64,000 nucleotides of DNA from Bombiscardovia nodaiensis (GTDB lineage Bacteria; Actinomycetota; Actinomycetes; Actinomycetales; Bifidobacteriaceae), in assembly GCA_033127725.1 (NCBI GenBank), contig AP026798.1:682001-746000 (forward strand), in the 5' to 3' direction. The notes under the pieces were generated by a model. It did no database searches. It had not been told where the DNA came from and saw only the letters and a program-made list of their open reading frames with translations. Numbering within the stretch: the first letter of the stretch is position 1; each line of letters opens with the position of its first letter. Below, piece after piece: positions 37,155 through 47,201 of the stretch. The translations under genes and the position numbers were made by a program.

Positions 37155-38114
37155 GTGACTCAGTTGAGTAAGAGAACCAGGGAGAAGTCGCTTGTTTCCA
37201 AGGTTTCGCGGGTGCCTGCGCTGCTGGTGCTAACGGTCCTCGTTCTCCTGTTCTCGCTCAGCGGATGCGGGCAGGCAGCTTCAGCCAACAACCCCTCTAC
37301 CGGCGGCCAATTCCAGGTGGTCAGCAGCATCGGGCAGTGGTCAGCTCTCGCGCAAGAGCTTGGTGGCAAAACAGTCAATACTCAGGCCGTCATCAACAAC
37401 CCCAACGTCGATGCTCACGATTACGAGCCTACGAGTTCGGACATTGGCTTAATTGCCCGGGCTGACCTGGTGATTGTCAATGGTGCTGATTATGACACTT
37501 GGGCCAGCAAAGCTGCGGCTGACAACGGCAAACAGGTGGTCAATATAGCTCAGCGCTCGGGCCACCGCTCAGGCGATAACCCCCACCTATGGTTCTCTGC
37601 ACAGGCCCGCCTCCAAGCTGGCAAAGCCATCAGCCACTCATATCAAAAAGCGCGCCCGGAGCACAAGGATGACTTTGTGCGTATGTATGACCTCTGGCAG
37701 GCTAAGGAGAAGCAGCTAGGAGATCAACTGCAACAGGGTAGCCAGCAGATGCAGGGCATGACCTTTGCCGCAACTGAGTCTGCTGCCGACTATTTAGCTG
37801 CGGATCTGCATCTGAAGAATGTGACCCCGCGAGCTTTTGCACAGGCCGTGGCAAATGAAGGCGAGCCCTCGCCAGCGGATGTGCACGAATTTGAGCAGGC
37901 CCTGGCTACGCACCGGGCGCAAGTGCTGGTCTTCAATGAGCAAGAGGAGAGCGCTGTCAGCCGGCAGCTTTTGGCAGCCGCCAAGCGAGCCGGTGTCCCG
38001 GTGGTCGAGGTCAGCGAGCAGATGCCGACCAAGTATACGAACTTGACGGATTGGATCGCCGCCCTGTATCAGTCGTTCGCCCAGGCGGCACATGTAGCTC
38101 AGGCAGCCCAGTAG
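37155..38114 (+). CDS. Metal ABC transporter substrate-binding lipoprotein (ZnuA/TroA-like)
   Basis: This 319-residue cluster A-I binding protein probably captures zinc or manganese. The lipoprotein signal ends in the lipobox LSGC near residue 36. Metal-ligand regions are visible: AHDYEPTSSD near residue 82, GDNPHLWFS near 140, and a Glu/Asp-rich C-terminal part. It lacks the His-rich loop of many ZnuA proteins. The start is GTG 37155 after AGAGGAG. A Fur/Zur-like palindrome covers the promoter. No metal ABC ATPase or permease is next to it, so partners must be elsewhere. Zinc versus manganese cannot be settled from sequence. Confidence 0.82.
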   Translation: MTQLSKRTREKSLVSKVSRVPALLVLTVLVLLFSLSGCGQAASANNPSTGGQFQVVSSIGQWSALAQELGGKTVNTQAVINNPNVDAHDYEPTSSDIGLIARADLVIVNGADYDTWASKAAADNGKQVVNIAQRSGHRSGDNPHLWFSAQARLQAGKAISHSYQKARPEHKDDFVRMYDLWQAKEKQLGDQLQQGSQQMQGMTFAATESAADYLAADLHLKNVTPRAFAQAVANEGEPSPADVHEFEQALATHRAQVLVFNEQEESAVSRQLLAAAKRAGVPVVEVSEQMPTKYTNLTDWIAALYQSFAQAAHVAQAAQ

Positions 38115-38219
38115 GGCGCTCCACTCGCTCTGGGCGCACTTTGTCTGACACGATGGGAAGAATGAACCAATATGTGTAACACGCAAGGACCGGTAGAGTC
38201 ACCAGGCACAGGAGGTAGT

Positions 38220-40517
38220 GTGAGCGAGCCAGACGAAGAGCTGAGCCAGGATTCCCGCATGGACCACATGGACCGCATGGAAAACACGGACCGTACGGAC
38301 CAGAACCGGCAGGACGCACCGGCGGCAGATGCGCCTACTGCGTCCAGCAAGCGCTCGCAGGATGTGTCTGATCGCTCTGGCAAGTACACTACTCCCAGCT
38401 GGGCTTACGTCATCCTCTTTGCGGTTTTCGACCTGGTTGCGGTGGCGATTTTGCAGTGGGGCGTGACCCTGAGCTCCTCGCGCGTCACCCTATCTAATCC
38501 GCTCATCGGCTTCTGGGGCTTCGTTTCGGCCATGTGGACCAGCCACCGTTTTGTGCTGGTGCTCAACATGCTGGCCATAGGACTGGTCTATGCCATCCTG
38601 CTGTTTGTGTTTAACCGCTTTTGGGTGGCAACGCCGATTTTGCTGGCCGCAGCGGGGATTATAGCCGTAATTGAGCACTTCAAGGTTGTGTCTCGCTACG
38701 AGACTATTTTGCCGTCTGACCTCAACTTTTTGCACGCCGACGCTGGCAATATCATGTCCTTCCTGCCCACCGGCTCCTTCTGGCTCATCGTGATGGCGGC
38801 CATCGCTATCGTCGTGTGCGTAGGTCTCAGCATCCTCCTATCCCGCCTGGACCGCTGGCATGGGCAGGTGGTGCGTACTGGCAACAAGAGGCTAGGTGCG
38901 TCTATTCGCCTGGCTGGCGTGGTCGTTCCCACGCTGGTGCTCGCCCTCTTCATGTCGGCAGTGGGCACCTACGGCACTTGGGCCAACTCCTTCTCCCGCT
39001 GGATGGGCGACCTGCCTTCCATGTGGGATTCGGTCTACGATTCCCAGCGCAATGGCACCTTCATCTCCTTCTCCCGCCAGCTCAATCCTAAAGTGATGGA
39101 CAAGCCCAGCGATTACAACCAGGCCACTATGCAAAGTCTGGTCAAGCGCTATCAAAAGCAGGCTGACAAGGTCAACGCTGGCCGCTCGGCATATTTGAAT
39201 GACAGCACAGTGGTCTACATCCTCTCGGAGTCGTTCTCAGACCCCACGCGCGTGCCAGGCGTGCAGCTCAATATGGATCCCATGCCCAATATTCGCTCCA
39301 TTAAGCGCAATACCACCAGCGGGCTCATGCTCTCCTCGGGCTACGGCGGCGGCACGGCCAACATGGAGTTCCAGGCGCTCTCCGGCCTGTCGATGGCGAA
39401 TTTCGACCCCTCGCTCACCAGCCCCTACCAGCAGGTCATTCCCGACCTCAAGTGGATGCCCATGGTCAACCAGAATTGGGGGGATCCCAAGAATTCTCAG
39501 GCCTTCCACCCCTACGAGCCGTCCATGTACTCCAGGGCGCAGAACTATAAGACCTTCGGCTTCTCCCACTTCTACACGCTCGCGGGTAAGGACATTATCA
39601 ACCATCAAAATCGGATTGATAACTCGCCCTACGTCTCCGACCACGCGGCCTACCAGTCGGCCCTGGAGGAGATGCGGTCCAACAAAGACAACCAGTTTGT
39701 GGAAGTGATTACCATGCAAAATCACATGCCCTACAACGACTGGTACCGGGACAATCCCTACGAAGTGTCCGCTGCTGAAGGCGCAGAGCTCTTGGGAGAC
39801 GATGAGCTGACCTCAATCCAGACCTATGCCCAGGGTGTGAACTATACCGACCAAGCCACCCGCGGCTTCTTAGACTCCATCGACCAGCTCGACAAGCCTG
39901 TTACGGTAGTGTTCTACGGCGACCACCTACCCGGCATCTACACCACGGCATCGGACGATAAGAACAACTCCCTAGCCCTGCACTTGACCGACTACTTTAT
40001 CTGGTCCAACCGCGCTTCGACTTCCCGCGACGCGAACCTGAAAGACTCGGCCTATACCTCGCCCAACTTCTTCACCACGCAAGCTGCCGCGCACATGAAT
40101 GCCAAGGTCTCGCCCTACCAGGCTTTCCTAACCCAGCTCAGGGGCAAAATTGCCGCGATTGAGCCGCCGGTGGTAAACCAGATTCAGGGCTGGGAGCGCA
40201 TTCCAGACGGGCAGACCATCTACCTAGACCCCCAGGGCAAGCCCATGGACGCGCGCAACTTTGACCAGGAGACCAAGCGCCTCCTGCATGACTACAAGCT
40301 GATTCAGTACGACATCATGGCAGGCAATCAGTATTTGCGCAACACGTCCTTTATGAAGTCGCCCACCCGCGCCTCCGATGAGGCCAAGGCTCGCAAGGCT
40401 GCTGCCGCTCAGGCACCGCAGGTCCAGCAGGCACCGCAGGCGGGCGGGCAGAATACCAATAAGGAGCCAGGGGCGCAGCCGAGCGCAGCTCCCAGCGGTC
40501 AGTCTTCTGGTCAGTAA
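38220..40517 (+). CDS. LTA synthase family protein (sulfatase-fold polyglycerolphosphate transferase)
   Basis: This 765-residue protein has a charged N-terminus, five membrane helices (about residues 60-270) and a large extracytoplasmic sulfatase-fold domain. That domain shows YILSESFSDPTRVPG near residue 340, GYGGGTANMEFQALSG near 385 (holding the probable catalytic Thr) and VVFYGDHLPGIY near 570. LtaS-type enzymes transfer glycerol phosphate from phosphatidylglycerol to build lipoteichoic acid or related polymers. AGGAGG at 38210-38215 favours GTG 38220; the ATG at 38172 would add 16 residues. The C-terminal 60 residues form an Ala/Gln/Pro-rich tail. The exact glycerol-phosphate polymer is unknown. 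Confidence 0.82.
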   Translation: MSEPDEELSQDSRMDHMDRMENTDRTDQNRQDAPAADAPTASSKRSQDVSDRSGKYTTPSWAYVILFAVFDLVAVAILQWGVTLSSSRVTLSNPLIGFWGFVSAMWTSHRFVLVLNMLAIGLVYAILLFVFNRFWVATPILLAAAGIIAVIEHFKVVSRYETILPSDLNFLHADAGNIMSFLPTGSFWLIVMAAIAIVVCVGLSILLSRLDRWHGQVVRTGNKRLGASIRLAGVVVPTLVLALFMSAVGTYGTWANSFSRWMGDLPSMWDSVYDSQRNGTFISFSRQLNPKVMDKPSDYNQATMQSLVKRYQKQADKVNAGRSAYLNDSTVVYILSESFSDPTRVPGVQLNMDPMPNIRSIKRNTTSGLMLSSGYGGGTANMEFQALSGLSMANFDPSLTSPYQQVIPDLKWMPMVNQNWGDPKNSQAFHPYEPSMYSRAQNYKTFGFSHFYTLAGKDIINHQNRIDNSPYVSDHAAYQSALEEMRSNKDNQFVEVITMQNHMPYNDWYRDNPYEVSAAEGAELLGDDELTSIQTYAQGVNYTDQATRGFLDSIDQLDKPVTVVFYGDHLPGIYTTASDDKNNSLALHLTDYFIWSNRASTSRDANLKDSAYTSPNFFTTQAAAHMNAKVSPYQAFLTQLRGKIAAIEPPVVNQIQGWERIPDGQTIYLDPQGKPMDARNFDQETKRLLHDYKLIQYDIMAGNQYLRNTSFMKSPTRASDEAKARKAAAAQAPQVQQAPQAGGQNTNKEPGAQPSAAPSGQSSGQ

Positions 40518-40538
40518 CAAGAGCTTATCCAGCGGTAC

Positions 40539-40575
40539 GTCCACATATTGAACGGTTAATGTCCAATATGTGGAC
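40539..40575. terminator. Hairpin after the LTA-synthase-like gene
   Basis: GTCCACATATTG (40539-40550) pairs with CAATATGTGGAC (40564-40575) over 12 bases around a 13-base loop, with ATATTCTTG following. It is probably a terminator between this gene and metNIQ. Confidence 0.6.
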
Positions 40576-40744
40576 ATATTCTTGTCAAGATATGGAATTG
40601 CTGCCCTTTGCGCTCCGACCAGCGATAGGCCGGCATAGATTTCTCCTATATCGCAGAGCTTGCCAGGCGGTACTTTCGCGCCCTAAGCTGACAGCCAGTA
40701 AGCACCAGAAGACCAATGGCCATGCAAGCCACTAAGGAGGACGC

Positions 40745-41815
40745 GTGCCCGAACTATTGCGCCCGCAGGGCCCAGCGGCCATATCCATGTCGCATGTGAG
40801 CAAAATTTACCACTCCGATGAAGAAGGCGACCGCACAGCCCTGGCCGACATCAACCTGGACATAGCTGTCGGCGACATTTTTGGCATCATCGGTCTGAGC
40901 GGAGCGGGCAAATCCACGCTCGTGCGCTGTATCAACGGCCTGGAGACCTACCAGGGGGGTTCCTTGCGGGTGCGGGGGCAGGAAGTGTCCACTCTCGATG
41001 CCAAGGGCCTACGCCAATTGCGGCAGCGCACTGGCATGATTTTTCAACACTTCAACCTCATGCCCTCGCGCACCCTTTTGGGCAATGTGGAACTGCCCCT
41101 GGCCAATACGGGCATGACCCGGCGGCAGCGGACCGAGCGGGCGCAGGAGCTCTTAGACTTGGTTGGGCTCTCCCAGCTGGCGCAGTCCTACCCGGGTGAG
41201 CTCTCCGGCGGCCAGCAGCAGCGGGTGGCCATTGCCCGTGCGCTCGCTAACAGGCCCGACATTCTGTTGAGCGATGAAGCTACTTCGGCCCTGGACCCCA
41301 ACACCACGAAGTCCATCCTCGCGCTTTTGCGGGATTTGCACGACCGCCTAGGCATTACGGTGGTGCTCATTACCCATGAGATGGCTGTGGTCCGCCAGAT
41401 TTGTAACCGGCTAGCCGTCATTGACCAGGGGCGCATCGTTGAGGAGGGGCGGGTCTTCGACGTCTTCGCCAAGCCCCAGGCTGCGCTGACTCGCTCGTTC
41501 GTGGCTACCACCTCAAATCTTGACAAAGTCAACGATTTGGTGGAGCAGGATTCGCCAATCGTGCACCTGGAGCCGGGGCAAGTGCTCCTGAAAATGAGCT
41601 ACTTATCCAAGGCCGTCAATCAGGCCGTGGTCTCGACGATTTCCCGCGAGTTTGATGTCGATGTCAACATTATTTTTGGTGACGTGGATGTGGTTGAGGG
41701 CTCGCAGTTGGGCGGCTTGGTGGTGCGCTTGGAGGGGTCGGCTGACCATGTTTCGGCGGCCTTAGACTACATGCGCAACCAGCAGATTGGAATTGAGGTG
41801 TTGAACCGTGGCTAA
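40745..41815 (+). CDS. metN: Methionine ABC transporter ATP-binding protein
   Basis: MetN hydrolyses ATP to drive methionine import. The 356-residue protein has Walker A GLSGAGKST (near residue 55), the ABC signature LSGGQQQR near 155, Walker B ILLSDEATSALDP near 178, and a C-terminal regulatory NIL domain (about residues 275-350) that binds methionine. Note the Ser in LLSDEA, common in MetN. GTG 40745 follows AAGGAGG. The gene overlaps metI by 8 bases. I found no SAM riboswitch or other methionine-responsive leader in the 170 bases upstream. Confidence 0.95.
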   Translation: MPELLRPQGPAAISMSHVSKIYHSDEEGDRTALADINLDIAVGDIFGIIGLSGAGKSTLVRCINGLETYQGGSLRVRGQEVSTLDAKGLRQLRQRTGMIFQHFNLMPSRTLLGNVELPLANTGMTRRQRTERAQELLDLVGLSQLAQSYPGELSGGQQQRVAIARALANRPDILLSDEATSALDPNTTKSILALLRDLHDRLGITVVLITHEMAVVRQICNRLAVIDQGRIVEEGRVFDVFAKPQAALTRSFVATTSNLDKVNDLVEQDSPIVHLEPGQVLLKMSYLSKAVNQAVVSTISREFDVDVNIIFGDVDVVEGSQLGGLVVRLEGSADHVSAALDYMRNQQIGIEVLNRG

Positions 41816-42488
41816 TCTTTTGAGCTCTTGGTTTCCCAACGTGGCTTCCCGCCTGCCCGAGTTTTTTGACTCCTTTGTGCAGACGCTGATTATGGTGGCT
41901 GTTTCGGGCGCCATCTCCTTCGTGCTCTCGCTCGTCATCGGTGTGGGGCTGGTCATCACGCGCCGGGGCGGCATCCGTCGCAACGGTTTCTTCTTCAATA
42001 TACTTGACAAACTCATCGATTTGTTCCGATCCATCCCCTTCATCATCCTCGCTGCGGCCCTGGTGCCGGTCACGCGAGCGCTGATGGGCACGGCTATCGG
42101 GCCTCGCGGCGCAATTTTTCCGCTGGTGGTGGGCATCACGCCCTTCTTCTCCCGGCAGATTGAATCGGCGTTGACCTCTGTGGACGCAGGTCTGATTGAG
42201 GCGGCCGCGTCAATGGGCATGTCTACCTGGCAGATTGTCTGGCACGTCTACCTGCGCGAGGGCATTCCAGCCATCATCCGCGTGAGTACTATCACGATTA
42301 TTTCCTTGATTGGCGAGACGGCAACGGTTGGCATTGTGGGCGGCGGAGGCCTGGGCGACTTCGCTATCCGCCTGGGCTACCAGCGCTACATGTACGACGT
42401 GACCTGGGCCACCATCATTGTGTTGGTTGTGCTCATTGCCGTGATTGAGCTCTTCGGCCGGCTCCTGGCGGAAGTGGTGGAGCATTGA
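41808..42488 (+). CDS. metI: Methionine ABC transporter permease
   Basis: MetI forms the dimeric membrane channel of the methionine importer. The 226-residue protein has five or six helices. The cytoplasmic coupling loop EAAASMGMSTWQIVWHVYL near residue 130 contacts MetN. The start GTG 41808 lies within the 3' end of metN, so translation is coupled. metQ follows after 135 bases that contain a hairpin. Confidence 0.93.
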   Translation: MANLLSSWFPNVASRLPEFFDSFVQTLIMVAVSGAISFVLSLVIGVGLVITRRGGIRRNGFFFNILDKLIDLFRSIPFIILAAALVPVTRALMGTAIGPRGAIFPLVVGITPFFSRQIESALTSVDAGLIEAAASMGMSTWQIVWHVYLREGIPAIIRVSTITIISLIGETATVGIVGGGGLGDFAIRLGYQRYMYDVTWATIIVLVVLIAVIELFGRLLAEVVEH

Positions 42489-42509
42489 GCGGGTGCGCCT
42501 AGTACATTC

Positions 42510-42566
42510 GGCCCGAGAGCGTTGCCTTTGCTGCACGTTTCCAGGGATTGGCGGGGCTTTCGGGCC
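42510..42566 (+). other. Hairpin between metI and metQ
   Basis: GGCCCGAGAGC (42510-42520) pairs with GCTTTCGGGCC (42556-42566), with one G-U pair, around a 35-base loop. Such a stem could protect the metQ message end or partly stop transcription, giving different levels of MetQ and the membrane complex. Confidence 0.35.
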
Positions 42567-42623
42567 AATAAGTAAGTAACAAGCGCCAGTAAAGCAATGG
42601 CGAGTCAGTAGGAAGGAAGTGCC

Positions 42624-43502
42624 ATGGCGGGAGTAGGCAGGTCTGGCAGGAAGCGCCGGGCTAAGATTGAGCTGGCCGCGCTGTCGGTGGCGATTATTGT
42701 GGCTCTGATCGCCATTTGTGGTATTTCCTACCACTTACACGGCAGTCAGCAGGGCAAGCAAGAGGTGAAAATCGCCGTCATCGGTTCTTCGGACGACCAA
42801 ATTTGGAAGGCCGTTCAGGCTGAGCTTGACCGGCGGGGCAGCAATATCCAGGTTTCCCTGAAGCCCTTCCAAGACGCCATTTACCTGGACCAGGTGCTCA
42901 GCAACCGCGAAGTGGACCTGAGCGCCGGAGAGCACTACGCTTTTTTGGAGAACGATTCCAAGACGAACGGCTACCATCTGGCACCCATCGGTGACACCTA
43001 CATTTCGCCCATGAACCTGTATTCCAAGCGCTACAAGCGGGCCAGCGACTTCCCCGAGGGAGCTAAAGTGGCCATCCCGAACAACGCCACGAATATGGGT
43101 CGGGCGCTTAAAGTTCTGGAGCGGGCCGGGCTCATCACCTTGCGCGACCCGAAAACGACCACGCCTGTTCCCGAAGATGTGGTGGGCAACCCCAAGCATC
43201 TGACCATTGAACAGACCGACCCGGCTGGCATTATCAACCTCCTTCCCGACTACGCTGGGGGAGTGGTGAATGCGAACTTCGTGATTGACGCGGGAATGAA
43301 GGTGACCGACGCGATTTTCCAGGTGCCCTACGACCTGAAAGACCCAGCCAACCATCCTTATGTCAATATCATTGTGGCCAACGAAGATCAGAAGAACAAT
43401 CCCACCTACCGGCAGATTGTCGATGCCTACCACAGTAAGTCCGTGGCGACTACCATTAACCGCATCTACAAGGGCGCGTCGGTGCCTGCTTTTACCTACT
43501 GA
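42624..43502 (+). CDS. metQ: Methionine-binding protein MetQ (NlpA family)
   Basis: MetQ delivers methionine to MetNI outside the membrane. The 292-residue protein shows the NlpA-family core: IAVIGSSDDQIW near residue 48, YLDQVLSNREVDL near 90, and NYGR-like contacts replaced by PNNATNMGRAL near 155. The N-terminus has a hydrophobic segment (about residues 15-37) but the single Cys there (LIAICG) lacks a standard lipobox, so it may be anchored by an uncleaved helix rather than lipid. ATG 42624 has AAGGAAG upstream. Close linkage to metNI makes the substrate assignment secure. Confidence 0.9.
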   Translation: MAGVGRSGRKRRAKIELAALSVAIIVALIAICGISYHLHGSQQGKQEVKIAVIGSSDDQIWKAVQAELDRRGSNIQVSLKPFQDAIYLDQVLSNREVDLSAGEHYAFLENDSKTNGYHLAPIGDTYISPMNLYSKRYKRASDFPEGAKVAIPNNATNMGRALKVLERAGLITLRDPKTTTPVPEDVVGNPKHLTIEQTDPAGIINLLPDYAGGVVNANFVIDAGMKVTDAIFQVPYDLKDPANHPYVNIIVANEDQKNNPTYRQIVDAYHSKSVATTINRIYKGASVPAFTY

Positions 43503-43644
43503 GCCAACGCTCGCGGCTGGCTCGCTAGCATTTCGCCCAGGGGCTGCGGCACAATAGGATGATGACATGAGTTCGTAGAGGCTTGTGGAGTGCAGGCAGC
43601 ATCAGTTGGCAGTAGCTAGAACGATATAGACGGGTGAGCGAGGT

Positions 43645-44304
43645 ATGGGACGCATTCTTGCCGTGAGTGACGAGGCCTTGGGACAGCTGGCTCAAGTGAT
43701 TGAATCCGGCGGGCTGGCAGTCATTCCAACGGATACGGTCTACGGCATCGTCTGCGACCCCTTCTCAGACGCGGCTATCGATGCCCTCTTTGAGGCCAAG
43801 CACCGCCCGCGGTCCAAATCCCTCCAGGTCCTGCTACCCTCTGTCGCCGCGATTGACCACTTGGGGCTAGTCTTGCCTCAGCCCTTGGATCGCTTGGCTT
43901 TAGCCTTCCTCCCCGGAGCCTTTTCGCCCATCTGCCAGGCGCACTCAGACTGCCGCCTGCGCACCTTGCGGCAGGAGCAGACTGGCAGAACGCAGGCCGT
44001 GCGCGTGCCGGATTCTCCGGTCTGCCGGCGGGCGCTGGCGGCTACAGGCCCACTGGCGGCGTCCTCGGCCAACCGTTCCGGTCAGCCCAGCGTCCAAACA
44101 GCCCATGAGGCCTACGCGCAGCTGGGAGACGCGGTGGACCTCTACTTGGATGGAGGGCCCACGCCTGGCCCCACGCCTTCCACCGTGGTAGCTGCCGAGC
44201 CAGGGCAGCGCTCGGGCATCCGCATCCTGCGCCAGGGCGCTATCGACGCTGCCAGCATCTACAAGCAGCTTGAGGGCCAGAGCGGGCAGGGATGCGCTGA
44301 ATGA
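43645..44304 (+). CDS. L-threonylcarbamoyladenylate synthase (Sua5/YwlC/YrdC)
   Basis: This enzyme makes threonylcarbamoyl-AMP from threonine, bicarbonate and ATP, the first step of the t6A37 modification of ANN-decoding tRNAs. The 219-residue protein has the YrdC core: VIPTDTVYGI near residue 27, KHRPRSKSLQVLLPS near 53, and SSANRSGQPS near 143. There is no extra C-terminal Sua5 domain. It overlaps wecA by 4 bases. In actinobacteria this gene usually follows prmC directly, but here the two are 22 kb apart. Confidence 0.92.
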   Translation: MGRILAVSDEALGQLAQVIESGGLAVIPTDTVYGIVCDPFSDAAIDALFEAKHRPRSKSLQVLLPSVAAIDHLGLVLPQPLDRLALAFLPGAFSPICQAHSDCRLRTLRQEQTGRTQAVRVPDSPVCRRALAATGPLAASSANRSGQPSVQTAHEAYAQLGDAVDLYLDGGPTPGPTPSTVVAAEPGQRSGIRILRQGAIDAASIYKQLEGQSGQGCAE

Positions 44305-45503
44305 GGGTCTATCTACTGATTGCAGCCATAGCTGGGGGAGCGACCTGGTTGGTCACCCCCTTGGTCAGGCACTTGGCTATCCGCATCGGGGCTGTGGGCA
44401 AGGTGCGCGCCCGCGATGTGCACACGGTCCCCACCCCGCGCATGGGCGGGCTAGCTATGCTCGTAGGTTTTGCGGTGGCCATGCTCTTCGCCTCGCGCAT
44501 TCCTTTTATTTCCGGGCTTTTTCAGAGCAGCCACCAGGCTTGGGTGATTCTGGCAGGCGCTGTGGCCATCTGCCTGCTGGGCATCGCAGACGACTTGTGG
44601 GACTTGGATTGGATGCTTAAGCTCGCCGGCCAGCTCTTGATTTCCGTGTTTGTCTCCTGGGGCGGTATCCAAATTATTTCCCTACCGCTGGGCTCCTTGG
44701 TCACGGCCTCGCCTTCGCTGTCGATGGCCATTACGGCGTTTTTGATTGTGGCATCGATTAACGCCGTGAACTTTGTGGACGGTTTGGACGGCCTAGCTGC
44801 CGGAATCGTGGCCATTGGCGGCATCGCTTTTGCGGCCTACTCGTATATCATCGCCCGTATTTCGCCCTCCTACGCCTCCCTGGCCACCCTGCTGGACGTG
44901 GCGCTCGTGGGCATCTGCGTGGGCTTTTTGCTTCACAACTGGCATCCGGCCAAGCTCTTTATGGGCGATTCGGGCTCCATGCTCTTGGGCTATTTAATCA
45001 CCTGCGCCTCGATTGTGGTCACCGGTCGCCTGGACCCGGCCACCATCCACACCAGCCTCTACCTGCCCGCGTTCATGCCCATTTTGCTGCCGATTTTGGT
45101 GCTCTTCCTGCCTGTGCTCGACATGTGCCTGGCGATTGTGCGCCGCCTGAGCCATGGCCAGTCGCCCATGCATCCCGACCGCATGCACCTGCACCACCGG
45201 ATGCTTAAAATCGGCCATTCGGTGCCCTCTGCGGTACTGATTCTATGGGGCTGGGCCGCCCTCTTCTCCCTGGGTTCGCTCAGCATCCTGTTCGTGCCGG
45301 CCAGTTATGCCTTTATTGGTTTTGTTCTAGCCGCAGGCCTGCTCACTATTGCCACGCTCTACCCGTACTACCGGCGCAGAATTCCGGAGATCCGCCGGGA
45401 GAATGCGGCATTGGCTCAGGCTCGACAGCTGTCTGGGAAGCCCGCCGCGCATGAGGCTGCACCTGGGCACGCTCGCATTGATTCGGACGAAAGTGACCAG
45501 TGA
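44301..45503 (+). CDS. wecA: WecA-type undecaprenyl-phosphate N-acetylglucosaminyl 1-phosphate transferase
   Basis: The enzyme attaches a sugar 1-phosphate to undecaprenyl phosphate, starting synthesis of a wall polymer or surface glycan. The 400-residue protein has about eleven helices. Family motifs are the substrate loop PTPRMGG near residue 42, DDLWDLDW near 95, NAVNFVDGLDG near 155, and HxxH-type loops in HRM and MHLHHRM near 300. It is coupled to the sua5 gene through ATGA. In mycobacteria the homologue starts arabinogalactan linker synthesis. The polymer made here is not known. Confidence 0.9.
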   Translation: MRVYLLIAAIAGGATWLVTPLVRHLAIRIGAVGKVRARDVHTVPTPRMGGLAMLVGFAVAMLFASRIPFISGLFQSSHQAWVILAGAVAICLLGIADDLWDLDWMLKLAGQLLISVFVSWGGIQIISLPLGSLVTASPSLSMAITAFLIVASINAVNFVDGLDGLAAGIVAIGGIAFAAYSYIIARISPSYASLATLLDVALVGICVGFLLHNWHPAKLFMGDSGSMLLGYLITCASIVVTGRLDPATIHTSLYLPAFMPILLPILVLFLPVLDMCLAIVRRLSHGQSPMHPDRMHLHHRMLKIGHSVPSAVLILWGWAALFSLGSLSILFVPASYAFIGFVLAAGLLTIATLYPYYRRRIPEIRRENAALAQARQLSGKPAAHEAAPGHARIDSDESDQ

Positions 45504-47096
<1,593 letters not shown>

Positions 47097-47116
47097 TAAG
47101 AAGTTCGCGGTTACGC

Positions 47117-47182
47117 GTCTTAGACTTGTGGCCCCGCACTACCGTTCTATCGCGGTAAAATGCGAGGCCACGAGTCTAAGAC
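47117..47182. terminator. Hairpin between guaB and the convergent RCC1-repeat gene
   Basis: GTCTTAGACTTGTGGCC (47117-47133) pairs with GGCCACGAGTCTAAGAC (47166-47182) over 17 bases with one weak pair. It lies between two converging genes and can serve both. No T run follows on the plus strand. Confidence 0.6.
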
Positions 47183-47201
47183 AGCGACGATACGGGGGAT
47201 T

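Noticed and set aside
40576..40744. SAM riboswitch or other methionine-responsive leader before metN
   Set aside because: No conserved riboswitch core or terminator pair was recognised in the 170 bases upstream.
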